From positions 124,001-188,000 of the forward strand of contig NZ_RCTZ02000003.1 in NCBI RefSeq assembly GCF_003667315.2: 64,000 nucleotides of DNA, written 5' to 3'. The notes beneath the pieces were generated by a model. The model saw nothing but the letters and a program-made list of their open reading frames with translations. It was not told where the DNA came from and did not search any database. Source of the DNA: Tropicibacter alexandrii. GTDB taxonomy: Bacteria > Pseudomonadota > Alphaproteobacteria > Rhodobacterales > Rhodobacteraceae. Positions 27,574 to 36,900 of the stretch are shown here, piece after piece. The translations under genes and the position numbers were made by a program. How positions within the stretch are numbered: position 1 is the first letter of the stretch; the number at the start of each line of letters is the position of its first letter.

Positions 27574-28638
27574 ATGCTGGGATGGCTTATCAACAAGCTG
27601 CGCCCGATCGAGGAACGATCCAGCGGCAGCGGCTACACCGCCCAGGTCATGGCCGCGCGGGACAGCTTCATCAGCGGGCGGCGCGGCGTGGCCGAGCTGA
27701 CAGCGACGGTGCAGAGCTGCGTGAGCCTCTGGGAAGGCGGGTTCGCCATGGCGGACGTGTCCGGCACCGATCTGTTGACCCGGCAAACCATGGCAATGAT
27801 CGCCCGGTCTGTCGCTCTGGGCGGCGAATCTGTCTTTCTGGTGACGGACCTTGGCCTTGTGCCCGCGACCGATTGGGATGTGACCACGCGCGACGGCAGG
27901 CCCAAGGCTTACCGCCTGTCCATCCCCGAGGCCGGGGGCGGGCGGACGATGACAGCCCTTGCGGCAGAGGTGCTTCACCTGCGGATCGGCGCGGACGCCC
28001 TGTCGCCGTGGATCGGCACCGCGCCCTTGCGGCGATCCAGCCTCACCGGGGCCATGCTTCACGCGGTTGAATCGGCGCTGGCCGAGACCTTCGAGAATGC
28101 GCCGTTGGGGTCGCTGATCGTGCCATTGCCGGACAGCGGGGCCGAGGACATGGCAAACATGCGGGCAGCATTCCGGGGCAGGCGCGGGTCAACCCTTGTG
28201 GTCGAGGGCGTGGCCCAGGCGACGGCGGCGGGGATGAATCCCCAGATCGGCCAGAAGCCGGACCAACTTTCGCCGGACCTGTCCAAGAGCATGACGGGCG
28301 AGACGCTGGCAGCGGCGCGTGAGGGCATCCTCATGGCCTATGGCGTCTTGCCGTCGCTGGTAAACCGCGCGGCCACCGGCCCGGCAGTCCGCGAGGCTCA
28401 GCGGCAACTGGCGATCTGGACCTTGCAACCCATTGCCGCCCTGCTGGCCGATGAGGCAACGGCCAAGCTGGGCGCGACGGTCGAGATTGACACGATCCGG
28501 CCCTTGCAAGCCTTCGATGCAGGCGGACGCGCCCGCGCCCTGTCCGCAATCGTCAAGACGCTGGCCGAGGCCAAGGAGTCGGGCATCAGCCCCGAGGCCG
28601 TGTCCGGGGCCATGCGCATGGTGGACTGGAAAGAATAA
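27574..28638 (+). CDS. Phage portal protein (HK97 family)
   Basis: 354 residues from ATG 27574, preceded by GGAGGTGATC, an almost ideal SD that settles the start over an earlier in-frame ATG at 27505. MLGWLINKLRPIEERSSGSG starts a typical short HK97-type portal; ALGGESVFLVTDLGLVPATDWDVT, EVLHLRIGAD and GILMAYGVLPSLV are the usual core blocks. It is shorter than many portals (often 400+). Last gene of the head operon, convergent with the XRE unit. Confidence 0.92.
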   Translation: MLGWLINKLRPIEERSSGSGYTAQVMAARDSFISGRRGVAELTATVQSCVSLWEGGFAMADVSGTDLLTRQTMAMIARSVALGGESVFLVTDLGLVPATDWDVTTRDGRPKAYRLSIPEAGGGRTMTALAAEVLHLRIGADALSPWIGTAPLRRSSLTGAMLHAVESALAETFENAPLGSLIVPLPDSGAEDMANMRAAFRGRRGSTLVVEGVAQATAAGMNPQIGQKPDQLSPDLSKSMTGETLAAAREGILMAYGVLPSLVNRAATGPAVREAQRQLAIWTLQPIAALLADEATAKLGATVEIDTIRPLQAFDAGGRARALSAIVKTLAEAKESGISPEAVSGAMRMVDWKE

Positions 28639-28749
28639 GGCAAGGATCGCCTGGGAACCTCTTCCCCAAAGCATCCCGGATCAGTCGGTGAGTGCCGAAA
28701 TAACCCCGACAGCGCGCGGCCCGCTTGAGCGGCGGGCGCGGCGCGCCAT

Positions 28750-28926
28750 CTAACGAGCTATTTTGGTGCCGTTTACCCAATTGGTCATGTGAATATCCAA
28801 TTCACGCAGTATTTCTTCGGCCTTTTTGGGATCGTTGCGCGTAATGAGGTGGTCCATGGCAATGTGCAGCCCGCGATGCATGTCTTTTACTGCATCAAAA
28901 GCTTCTTTATTGGCAACTTTCTTCAT
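28750..28926 (-). CDS. 58-residue protein coupled to the XRE repressor
   Basis: MKKVANKEAFDAVKDMHRGL opens a helical, charged protein ending NWVNGTKIAR. ATG 28926 has AAAGG upstream and overlaps the repressor gene's end by 20 bases, so it is translated with it. Not recognised; too short for the computed frames usually listed, but it has good coding appearance. It might modulate the repressor, act as an antitoxin-like partner or antagonise a helper phage; none of this is shown. Confidence 0.6.
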   Translation of the reverse strand: MKKVANKEAFDAVKDMHRGLHIAMDHLITRNDPKKAEEILRELDIHMTNWVNGTKIAR

Positions 28927-29158
28927 CACTTACCTTTCGCAATCGAACTCCGGCACCGCCACCGTTCTCTTCTAAGAAAATGACACCCGCGCTTTCAAGC
29001 GCCGCGCGGATCGCAGCGGTAGCCTTCTCTGAGGCCCCAAACTGGCCAGCACCTTCCGCACGTTTCACTGTGGGAACGGATAGTCCAGTTGCCGCAGCAA
29101 CCTGAGCTTGCGTCCAACCGATCAATGAGCGCGCGGCTCGAAGCTGGTTTCCAGTCAT
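28907..29158 (-). CDS. XRE/Cro family helix-turn-helix repressor
   Basis: 83 residues from ATG 29158; an earlier ATG at 29191 would lie across the operators and is unlikely. LRAARSLIGWTQAQVAAATG followed by LSVPTVKRAEGA is a clean XRE HTH, with an extra C-terminal strand region (ALESAGVIFLEENGGGAGVRL) seen in short phage repressors. It is divergent from the 74-aa gene, with two identical palindromes in the 74-base gap, so it is the likely lysogeny-type switch of the element. Confidence 0.88.
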   Translation of the reverse strand: MTGNQLRAARSLIGWTQAQVAAATGLSVPTVKRAEGAGQFGASEKATAAIRAALESAGVIFLEENGGGAGVRLRKVSDEESCQ

Positions 29159-29166
29159 GATGCCTC

Positions 29167-29209
29167 TTGATCCATAGGGATCAATGTGCATATTGATCCT
29201 AACGGATCA
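29167..29209. promoter_or_regulatory. Two identical repressor operators between divergent genes
   Basis: TTGATCC-ATAG-GGATCAA (29167-29184) and TTGATCC-TAAC-GGATCAT (29193-29210): both have TGATCC-N4-GGATCA, with centres 26 bases apart, between the XRE repressor (minus) and the 74-aa gene (plus). A possible plus promoter, TTGATC then TATTGA at 18 bases, overlaps them. Two matching palindromes in the sole divergent region of the element make this the repressor's target by inference. Confidence 0.75.
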
Positions 29210-29232
29210 TATCACAACCGGAGACCCTGACA

Positions 29233-29457
29233 ATGACAAACCAACCCGCCAGCGGGAACAGCCGCCCCTTGCCTGAAATCGCGGACCTGTATGACATTTC
29301 CCTGCAAGTCTGCGACGGCTTCGATGTGATCGAGAAAGCCTTTTTGGATGATCCGGGGGGCGGGCCGGTTACGTCCCTTTGCGCGGCCTTTGGGAAACTG
29401 GCCGAACAGCTCGCAATGGACCTTGAAACCTTGAAGAACCACGAGGCCCGCAAATGA
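29233..29457 (+). CDS. Element-encoded 74-residue protein
   Basis: ATG 29233 with CGGAGA SD. Sequence PLPEIADLYDISLQVCDGFDVIEKAFLDD shows a helical acidic protein; not recognised. As the first gene under the operator-controlled rightward promoter, it is positioned where cro-like or antirepressor-target functions are found. ATGA overlap with the next gene. Confidence 0.65.
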   Translation: MTNQPASGNSRPLPEIADLYDISLQVCDGFDVIEKAFLDDPGGGPVTSLCAAFGKLAEQLAMDLETLKNHEARK

Positions 29458-29888
29458 CCAGGACACCCACGCCCGCCTTCACCCGCCGCGCCCTGCTGGC
29501 CGCAATGCCCGCAACCGGCGCAGCTCTGGCCTTGCCCTCTGTGGCATCGGCAGAAGCCCCTGACCCGGTAGTGCGAGCCTATCACGACTGGATGGCCGCG
29601 CGTCGTGAGTGGGGCGCTTTGATGGGGCGTCCCGAGCATGGCAACGGCGACACCACGCCCGTGCTCGATGCGCAACAACGGGAATATGAAGCCGAAGAAC
29701 GGATGCTGACAGAGACACCGACCTCACTTGAGGGGATCGCGGCCCTATCGGCGCTTGCATGGTATACCATGGGGCCAAGCTCTACTGACCCCGAGCAATT
29801 CGCCCGCGAGGTCGACACCCACGAAAGCCGCTTGATACTGGCCCTGTGGAGAGGATGCACCGGCCAGGACGGGTATCCCGTCTCCTAA
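29454..29888 (+). CDS. Element-encoded hypothetical protein with twin-arginine-like signal
   Basis: 144 residues. Its N-terminus FTRRALLAAMPATGAALALP then SVASA resembles a Tat signal (twin Arg, hydrophobic stretch, AxA), so the product may be exported. The rest (YHDWMAARREWGALMG, AWYTMGPSS) is helical and without known family. The 206-aa gene follows after 57 bases. An exported element protein could alter host surface or exclusion, but this is only a guess. Confidence 0.6.
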   Translation: MTRTPTPAFTRRALLAAMPATGAALALPSVASAEAPDPVVRAYHDWMAARREWGALMGRPEHGNGDTTPVLDAQQREYEAEERMLTETPTSLEGIAALSALAWYTMGPSSTDPEQFAREVDTHESRLILALWRGCTGQDGYPVS

Positions 29889-29945
29889 ATGCTTTTTTCA
29901 CATTTAGAGTTGACGTGCGGCCTAAGGGAGCGTTAGTCATTAAGA

Positions 29946-30566
29946 ATGAAGCAAGCTCAGTTTATAACCCTCATGTCGGAAAGCCTCGGCGTCGAAGAGA
30001 AGACGATCCGCGTGATCGTGCGGCTCTTGCGGGAAGCTGGGCTATTTACGACAGGTGCCCGAGGCGTGAACGCTCCGGACATCACGCCGCTAGACGCGGT
30101 TCGCGTCGTTATCGCTGTAGTTGCGTCCCCGTCGCCTAGCCGGGCGGTAAGAGACGTGAAGTATTTCGGAGCATTAAAGCCAGATCGCCGCGATGAACAG
30201 GCTTTTTCCTACTGGGGTCTGGCTTGGATCGACGAAGACAAGACACTGGAAGATACCCTTCTGGAGTGCATTTCAAATCGAGTGCCATACCAAGAGATTT
30301 CCCTTGGGAAGTTGCATCTATCCGAGCGTGGAAATGCTCATATCGAGACGGACAGCGGGCGGCAAGACTACCATCAACGTGAGCAATGGCAGGCCGTCAT
30401 GGATCAGTTTTCGTCATCGAATGACAACCCGAGAAACAGGACTGTTCTCGATTCCTGGGAAGCAATGCATCGCATCTCGAACACAAAAGTAAACCGCTCT
30501 GCGGAGATCAATCTTGCTGAGCTGCACCAAATCGGTTTCGAGATCATCGGTTGGGAGGTGGATTGA
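29946..30566 (+). CDS. Element-encoded hypothetical protein
   Basis: 206 residues. The N-terminal 60 residues (MKQAQFITLMSESLGVEEKTIRVIVRLLREAGLF) look like a winged-helix or HTH segment; the middle and C-terminal parts (IDEDKTLEDTLLECISNRVP, INLAELHQIGFEIIGWEVD) are not recognised. A DNA-binding N-terminus suggests regulation or packaging recruitment. GC is visibly lower than in the head operon. Overlaps slightly with upstream in-frame codons of the next gene. Confidence 0.65.
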   Translation: MKQAQFITLMSESLGVEEKTIRVIVRLLREAGLFTTGARGVNAPDITPLDAVRVVIAVVASPSPSRAVRDVKYFGALKPDRRDEQAFSYWGLAWIDEDKTLEDTLLECISNRVPYQEISLGKLHLSERGNAHIETDSGRQDYHQREQWQAVMDQFSSSNDNPRNRTVLDSWEAMHRISNTKVNRSAEINLAELHQIGFEIIGWEVD

Positions 30567-30568
30567 TT

Positions 30569-30931
30569 ATGGCCCAACCGCGACTCATGACCCTAGCCGA
30601 AGCCGCCGCCGAACTGCATCGCACGTTCACAGTCAACACCCTGAGGAAGGCCGTGCGAGAAAAGCGTTTGCGGGCCTCAAAGTTTGGAACGCATCGCTAC
30701 TACGTGACCCAAGAAGACCTTGAGGACTTTCTGAAATGCCACGCAAACGAAAGCCCACGCGCCTCTATCAGCGCCCAGACGATGGGCAATACATCATCCG
30801 AGACGGCGGCACCGATAAGCGGACAGGATTTGGCGAAGGCGAGCTTGAAAAGGCTCAAGTCGCGCTTGCCGACTACATCAGCAACAAAGCACAGCCGAAA
30901 CGATCCGGCCCCGCGCACCCAAGTGAGCTGA
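30569..30931 (+). CDS. Excisionase/AlpA-like helix-turn-helix protein
   Basis: 120 residues from ATG 30569 with GGAGGT nine bases upstream. Residues 7-57 (MTLAEAAAELHR, NTLRKAVREKRLRASKFGTHRYYVTQEDLEDFLKC) form an excisionase-type winged HTH. The remaining about 65 residues are read out of frame across the integrase start and look unstructured. Likely roles are directionality of integration and regulation, as AlpA-like proteins have in satellites. Confidence 0.8.
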   Translation: MAQPRLMTLAEAAAELHRTFTVNTLRKAVREKRLRASKFGTHRYYVTQEDLEDFLKCHANESPRASISAQTMGNTSSETAAPISGQDLAKASLKRLKSRLPTTSATKHSRNDPAPRTQVS

Positions 30932-31776
30932 GCGTGGGCGAAGTCTTGGCCGCATACGCTGACGACAAGGGCGCATACATGAGCGCCCCTGAGACGCTTA
31001 TTTATTCAATTTCGGCGCTCAATAGCTATTGGGGAAACAAGTCCTGCGCGGACGTCAAAGGAAGCGCATGTCGTGAATATGGACGCATCAGGGATAGGGC
31101 ACCTGGCACGATCCGCCGTGAGTTGGGCGTCTTGCAGGCCGCTCTAAATCATGCGCACGGGGAGGGCGTTTTGGTTCACCCTATCGCGGTTGAATTGCCT
31201 CAGGCCGGTGCGGTGCGGGAGCGTTGGCTGACGAGAGACGAGGTTGCGAGAGTGCTACACCATGCTGCGCCTCACGTCCGCCGCTTCATCATTCTGTCGC
31301 TTTACACTGGACGCCGGGCGAGCGCGATCTTGGAACTAACGTGGAGCCGCGTTGACCTCGAGCGCGGAATTATCCGGTTCCGCGACGAAGGCGAGGCCGA
31401 GACCAACAAGCGCCGTGGCCGTGTTCTAGTGCCGCGCCAGCTCAGAGCGCATCTCGCCAGATGGCGGAGGATGCATGAGGCGCTTAGCCCCGCCGCACGG
31501 CGTCACGACACTCACCTTGTCATGTTTCGCGGCAAGCCGGTGGCCAGCATTAAGAAGGGTATCGCCATGGCCGCGACCCGCGCCGAAATTGACGGTGTGA
31601 CGCCCCATGTCTTGAAGCACACCGCGATCACTTGGCCGATCATGAAGGGCCTTGGTCTGGAGCAGGCGGCGGAGTACTTTGACACATCACCAGCAACGAT
31701 CCGTCAGCACTATTGGCACCATAGCCCGCTTCATCAGGCCGAAGCGCGGGAGATGATTGAGAGGAGAGGCCGGTGA
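30736..31776 (+). CDS. Tyrosine recombinase (phage-type integrase)
   Basis: 346 residues. N-terminal arm and core-binding domains (SVGEVLAAYADDKGAY, IRRELGVLQAALNHA) precede the catalytic domain: Arg193/194 in LYTGRRASAILELTW, His291-x-x-Lys294 in TPHVLKHTAITWP, His in HYWHH, and Tyr326 in TIRQHYWHH. The usual HxxR second arginine is a lysine here. It starts inside the excisionase gene (196-base overlap, other frame) with a TTGAGG-type SD, and ends 49 bases from attR. Confidence 0.93.
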   Translation: MPRKRKPTRLYQRPDDGQYIIRDGGTDKRTGFGEGELEKAQVALADYISNKAQPKRSGPAHPSELSVGEVLAAYADDKGAYMSAPETLIYSISALNSYWGNKSCADVKGSACREYGRIRDRAPGTIRRELGVLQAALNHAHGEGVLVHPIAVELPQAGAVRERWLTRDEVARVLHHAAPHVRRFIILSLYTGRRASAILELTWSRVDLERGIIRFRDEGEAETNKRRGRVLVPRQLRAHLARWRRMHEALSPAARRHDTHLVMFRGKPVASIKKGIAMAATRAEIDGVTPHVLKHTAITWPIMKGLGLEQAAEYFDTSPATIRQHYWHHSPLHQAEAREMIERRGR

Positions 31777-31825
31777 TAACTGTGCGGAAAGCTGTGCGCG
31801 GTATCGGCAATGACACCGCTAAGTT

Positions 31826-31901
<76 letters not shown>

Positions 31902-31912
31902 GCCGTGAGGGG

Positions 31913-31941
31913 CGTTTAGACAAAGCCCAATTCGGGTGCAA
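31913..31941 (-). promoter_or_regulatory. Candidate promoter of tRNA-Thr
   Basis: On the minus strand TTGCAC (-35, 31941-31936) and TAAACG (-10, 31918-31913) are 17 bases apart, ending 12 bases before the tRNA 5' end, with a GC-rich discriminator (CCCCTCACGGC) as in stringently controlled tRNA promoters. Confidence 0.45.
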
Positions 31942-32033
31942 GAGGGTTTTTTGAAAAAATCGCATCTGGCGAGGATCGGCTGATGACCCACTGCGCTCTG
32001 GACCGGCCCCCGGCCCTGCGGTAAAGGCGCTAC

Positions 32034-32189
32034 ATGGATCGCTCTCCCAAGGATAAGGGTCGCAAGACCGAAACGCGCGAGGACCGGCTGAAGGCCGCGC
32101 TTAAGGCGAATCTCGCCCGGCGCAAGGCGCAGGCCCGCGCGCGCACCGAGGAGAAGGGCGACCAGCGGCAGGAACGTGACGAGGACTGA
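32034..32189 (+). CDS. Small basic protein upstream of murA
   Basis: 51 residues, [20 protein letters not shown] and then an Ala/Arg/Lys-rich helix ending in [11 protein letters not shown] 32034 has AAGG nine bases upstream. Highly charged and probably helical. Such a short ORF directly before murA is common in Rhodobacteraceae, and its TGA is only 5 bases from the murA ATG, consistent with co-translation. Function unknown. Confidence 0.65.
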   Translation: MDRSPKDKGRKTETREDRLKAALKANLARRKAQARARTEEKGDQRQERDED

Positions 32190-32194
32190 CAGGC

Positions 32195-33466
32195 ATGGAT
32201 TCGATTCTGGTGACGGGCAATGGCCCGCTGAGCGGGGATATCCCCATCGCAGGCGCAAAGAATGCCTGCCTGACCCTGATGCCCGCGACGCTGCTGTCGG
32301 ATGAGCCGCTGACGCTGACCAATGCGCCGCGGCTGTCGGACATCCGCACCATGACGGTGCTGCTTCAAAGCCTCGGCGCCGAAGTGACGGCGTTGCAGGA
32401 GGGCAAGGTGCTGGCCATGTCGAGCCACGGCCTGACCAGCCAGCGCGCCGAATATGACATCGTGCGCAAGATGCGCGCGTCGATCCTCGTTCTGGGGCCG
32501 CTTTTGGCGCGGTTCGGGCAGGCCGAGGTGTCGCTGCCCGGTGGTTGCGCCATCGGCGCGCGTCCGGTCGATCTGCACCTGAAGGCGATGGAGGCGCTGG
32601 GCGCCGAGATGGACCTGCGCGACGGCTATGTGCATGCCAAGGCGCCCTCGGGCGGCCTGCGTGGCGGTGTCATCGATTTCCCGCTGGTCTCGGTCGGCGC
32701 GACCGAGAACGCGCTGATGGCCGCGACCTTGGCCAAGGGCACCACGGTCATCCGCAACGCCGCGCGCGAGCCCGAGATCGTCGATCTGGCGCAATGCCTG
32801 CGCAAGATGGGCGCGCACATCAGCGGCGAGGGCAGTTCGGAGATCACGGTGGAGGGCGTCGAGCGGCTGGGCGGCGCGACGCATCGCGTCGTGACCGACC
32901 GGATCGAGTTGGGCACATACATGCTGGCACCCGCGATCTGCGGCGGCGAGGTCACCTGCCTTGGTGGCACCATCGATCTGGTCGCGGCCTTCTGCGAAAA
33001 GCTGGACGCGGCGGGGATTTCGGTAGAGGAAACCGAAAAGGGGCTCAAGGTTGCGCGCCGCAATGGCCGGGTCAAGGCGGTGGACGTGACGACCGAGCCC
33101 TTCCCGGGCTTTCCGACCGACTTGCAGGCGCAGATGATGGCGCTGCTCTGCACCGCCGACGGTGCGTCGGTGCTGGAGGAGAAGATCTTTGAAAACCGGT
33201 TCATGCACGCGCCGGAACTGACCCGCATGGGCGCCCGGATCGAGGTGCATGGCGGCACGGCGACGGTGCAGGGCGTCGAGCGGCTGAAGGGCGCGCCGGT
33301 CATGGCGACCGACCTGCGGGCGTCGGTGTCGCTGATCCTCGCGGGGTTGGCCGCCGAGGGCGAAACCGTGGTCAGCCGGGTCTACCATCTGGACCGCGGG
33401 TATGAGAATGTCGAAGACAAGCTGCGCGCCGTGGGCGCCAAAATCGAACGGATCAAGAGCCAATGA
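32195..33466 (+). CDS. murA: UDP-N-acetylglucosamine 1-carboxyvinyltransferase
   Basis: 423 residues, first committed step of peptidoglycan synthesis: enolpyruvyl transfer from PEP to UDP-GlcNAc in the cytoplasm. The catalytic loop [15 protein letters not shown] has Cys118, the fosfomycin target, and the N-terminal [16 protein letters not shown] matches the family. EPT repeats extend throughout. Overlaps the DUF2948 gene by 4 bases (ATGA). Confidence 0.98.
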   Translation: MDSILVTGNGPLSGDIPIAGAKNACLTLMPATLLSDEPLTLTNAPRLSDIRTMTVLLQSLGAEVTALQEGKVLAMSSHGLTSQRAEYDIVRKMRASILVLGPLLARFGQAEVSLPGGCAIGARPVDLHLKAMEALGAEMDLRDGYVHAKAPSGGLRGGVIDFPLVSVGATENALMAATLAKGTTVIRNAAREPEIVDLAQCLRKMGAHISGEGSSEITVEGVERLGGATHRVVTDRIELGTYMLAPAICGGEVTCLGGTIDLVAAFCEKLDAAGISVEETEKGLKVARRNGRVKAVDVTTEPFPGFPTDLQAQMMALLCTADGASVLEEKIFENRFMHAPELTRMGARIEVHGGTATVQGVERLKGAPVMATDLRASVSLILAGLAAEGETVVSRVYHLDRGYENVEDKLRAVGAKIERIKSQ

Positions 33467-33924
33467 CCGAAGATGCGCGTTTCGAGGACGGAGCGGCGCG
33501 CCCGCTGAACCTGGGCGCGCTGGATGTTGAGGATCTGCAAGTGATTTCGGCACTGGTGCAGGACGCGGTCCTGCCGGTGACCGAGATCAAGTGGCAAAAA
33601 GGGCAGCGTCGGCTGGCGCTTTTGGTCAACCGCCTGCGCCGCGAGGAACGCGCGCCGCAGGTCGAGCGGGTGCAATCCCTGCTGGTGATCGACAACGTTC
33701 TTGGTGTGTCGTCACAGGGCGTGGATCGCAGCGACGCGGACATGGTCCTGTCGGTGCTGGCGGTCGAATTCGAGCCCGGCGAAGCGCCCGAGGGGTTCGT
33801 TACGCTGGTGCTGGCGGGGGACGGCGCGCTGCGGGCGCGGGTCGAGGCGCTGGAGGTCTCCTTGCGCGATGTGACCCGGCCCTATGTCGCGCCCTCGCGC
33901 CAGTTGCCGGATCACGGGGTCTAG
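33463..33924 (+). CDS. DUF2948 family protein
   Basis: 153 residues. Conserved alphaproteobacterial protein with the block [24 protein letters not shown] and [16 protein letters not shown]; usually encoded between murA and hisD, as here. Function unknown, perhaps a small beta-rich cytoplasmic protein. Its stop overlaps the end of the convergent dehalogenase gene by 4 bases (33921-33924). Confidence 0.9.
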   Translation: MTEDARFEDGAARPLNLGALDVEDLQVISALVQDAVLPVTEIKWQKGQRRLALLVNRLRREERAPQVERVQSLLVIDNVLGVSSQGVDRSDADMVLSVLAVEFEPGEAPEGFVTLVLAGDGALRARVEALEVSLRDVTRPYVAPSRQLPDHGV

Positions 33925-36900
33925 AGGTCCAATTTCAACCGTCCGCCTGGCTGGGCGGCGCGGCTCTGGCACAGGATCATCCGTGTGCCGCGTTGCGCCT
34001 TTGACAGGACGAAATCGCGGTGGTCCACCTCGCCATCGAGCACGCCGCATTGGCAGACCCCGCAGATGCCGTCATCGCATTTCACGTCGATGTGGATGCC
34101 TGCGCGGATCAACGCATCAGCCGCAGATTCCTCTTCTGAAACAGATATTTCCCGACCATTCTTCAGGTGGAGCGTGAAGGGATAATTGGTGGATTCCGGT
34201 GTTGCCGGTGGGGCGAAATATTCGCTGTGCAGCCGGTCTTCGGGGATGTTGGCCGCCTCGGCGGCGGACAGGACGGCCTGCATGTAGGCGTCGGGACCGC
34301 AGGTATAGACGTGGGCGTTCGGGGCGTTCCGCATCAGGGCGCTCAGGTCGGCGCGGGTGCCCTCGTCGCTGATATGCAGGTGCACGCGATCCGCCCAAGG
34401 GGCCTGCGCCAGATCGGCGAGGAACCCGGCGCCGGCGCGGCTGTGCACCGAATAATGCAGCGCGAAATCGCGCCCCAAAGCGTGCAGCCGGTGCGCCATG
34501 GCGATCAGCGGCGTGACCCCGATGCCGCCGCCCATCAGCAGCGTGTGGCCGGCGTTTTCCACAAGAGGAAAGTGGTTGATCGGCTTGGAAATAAAGACTT
34601 TTCGCCCTTCGGCAAAGATCCGGTGCAGCAGTTTGGACCCGCCGCGGCCAAGGTCCTCGCGCAGGACGGCGATCTGGTAGCGGCTTCGGTCGGCAGGATC
34701 GCCCGACAACGAGTATGGCCGCAGGTATTCGGGCGCAACCACGATGTCGAGATGACTGCCGGCGGTCCATCCGGGCAGGTCGCTGCCATCGAGCGAGGTG
34801 AACTCGAATTTGGTGATGCCTGCCGTCATTTGCCGGACAAGGCTGACCTTGACCTGCAAGACGGGGCTTTCTGTGGATAGATCGTATTTGTGCAAGACAC
34901 TGTCATCGCCCTGCGCCCGCCTGCGGCGATATTCGTCGGCGGTGACAAGCGCGTGCCAAGCTTCGATCCCTTTTTCGCGGTCCATCGGGAACGGGTAGGG
35001 CCACGGATGCGGGGCCAGCGGCGCGGGGTAGACCGCAAGGGTCTGGTCCTGCGGGCGCACCACCAGATCCGGTTGCAGGTTTCGCCGGTTCACGGGCGCG
35101 CGGGCGGGGCGATAGGCGCCGTCCTCATAAAGTTCGATATCCCACCACCATTTCTTCGCCGGGTTCAGCCCGCCGCGCCCGACCCGATCATCCAGCCGCG
35201 CCAGCCACGGCGCCAGAGACGGTGCGTGCATGGCCGCTTTGCGAAAGGGGGCCTCGGCGAACAGCCCTTGCAGGTTCCACGGGCAGGTCTTCATGCAGCG
35301 CCCACACATCGCGCCGCCCTCGGTGGTGATCCGGTAGGTGGCGCATTTCTGACTGTCGGATTTCCAGATCTCGTAGCCGTTGAACATGGTCTTGGGCCCG
35401 GCGGTGATCGCGCCCGAGGGGCATTCGCGGGCGCATTTGCTGCACCCCTCGCAGAACCGTTGCAGCCCGAAATCGATGGGCTTGTCATGGGCCAGCGGCA
35501 TGTCGGTGGTCACGACGCCGGATTTCAGGCGCGGCCCCAGCATCGGGTTCAGGATGACCTCGCCGATGCGGCTGACCTCGCCCAGCCCCGACAACAGCAG
35601 AAGCGGCGGTTGCAAGACATCGCCGTCGAGCACCGTATGCGCCTTGGCGTTGTAGCCGAGGCGGCGGATCTGCGCGGCGATGACGCCGCCCAGCAGGGAA
35701 AAGCGCAGATAGGCGCGCATGGATTGCGCGACGCTGATCCAATCGTCGCCGGACGCGCCCTCCATCGTCTCGAAGCCCTGATCGATGATCATGGAGATGG
35801 CGTTGGGATGGGGCGGGTCGATAGGCGCGCCGGTGGCGTCATGGGAATACCACGCCCAGTCCGGGCAGCGGCTGATCCCCACGGCATCCACCCCCAGAAA
35901 GTAGCTGCTGGCCTTCACCAAATCGGCATTGTGCTGAGGGTTCGCAGGCCGGAACTGTGCCCCGTCCCCGCTGATCCCGTCCTGCAACAGCACGAAGGCC
36001 CCGAGCATCCGTCGCTGCGCCATCGAAGGCGCGGATTTGCGCGCGTAATGCCCGCCCGTCGCGCCTTTTTGTACCTTCTTGCCCAGATCGCCGAACTGTG
36101 CGCGGGCGAACATGTCGGTGCGTTTCGGCACGCGGGGAATGTTGGGTTCGTCCAGATAAGTGGTTGGTTGATCGACCCTTTTCAATGTCTCGAAGGCATG
36201 CGGCCCGTCGCGGTAGCGCCGCTTGGCAAAGGCATCGCGTGTGGCGCGGCTCATCGGCGACAGGCTGCCCAGCCGCCAGCCGGGCCCGTCGGTCAGCAGC
36301 GCATCCTGCGTGGCGGCCAGCGGCGCGTCCACCGCGATGTCCAGCGTGGTCGACACCGCAGCCACCCCGTAGCGCCGCCCCAGCCAAGGCACAGTCAGGT
36401 CCGCAGCGGCCAGCCCCGCCGCGACGGCCAGCCGGTTCAGGTCGAGATCCGTGGTCGTCGCCGAATGTGCCTTGGCGTCCCAGCCCAGCAAGCGGATATA
36501 GTTGGCGATCACCACCGCCGTTTCCGTCGCGCGCAGGCAGGCGCGCTCGGCCTGCATGTCGTGGATCCAGTCGCAGCCCGCCTCGCCCGGGCCGGGATCG
36601 CGTTTGTAGTCGTAGAGAAAGACCAGAACATGGCTGTGGTTGTCGATGGAGGCAGGCGGGGTCTCCATCGACTCCTTGAGATCGGCCATGATCATGTCGA
36701 TGCCCGAGGCCAACGTTTTCGTCTGGCGGCTGCGCAATGCCTCGGCCAAGGCGGCGATCCCGGGATTCACCACCGGGGTCTCCAGCTGCGCAGAGTCGGG
36801 CAGCAGGCCGACGCCAACCATCGCCGCATCCGAGAAATAGCCGAACGCCTTCAGGTGGTTGGCGCGCTCGACAGGGTCGGGGGGAATGTCGGCCTGTGCG

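Noticed and set aside
23339-28638. Gene transfer agent (RcGTA-type) cluster
   Set aside because: Single-copy GTAs are not flanked by att repeats with an integrase, and include tail genes; none is present here.
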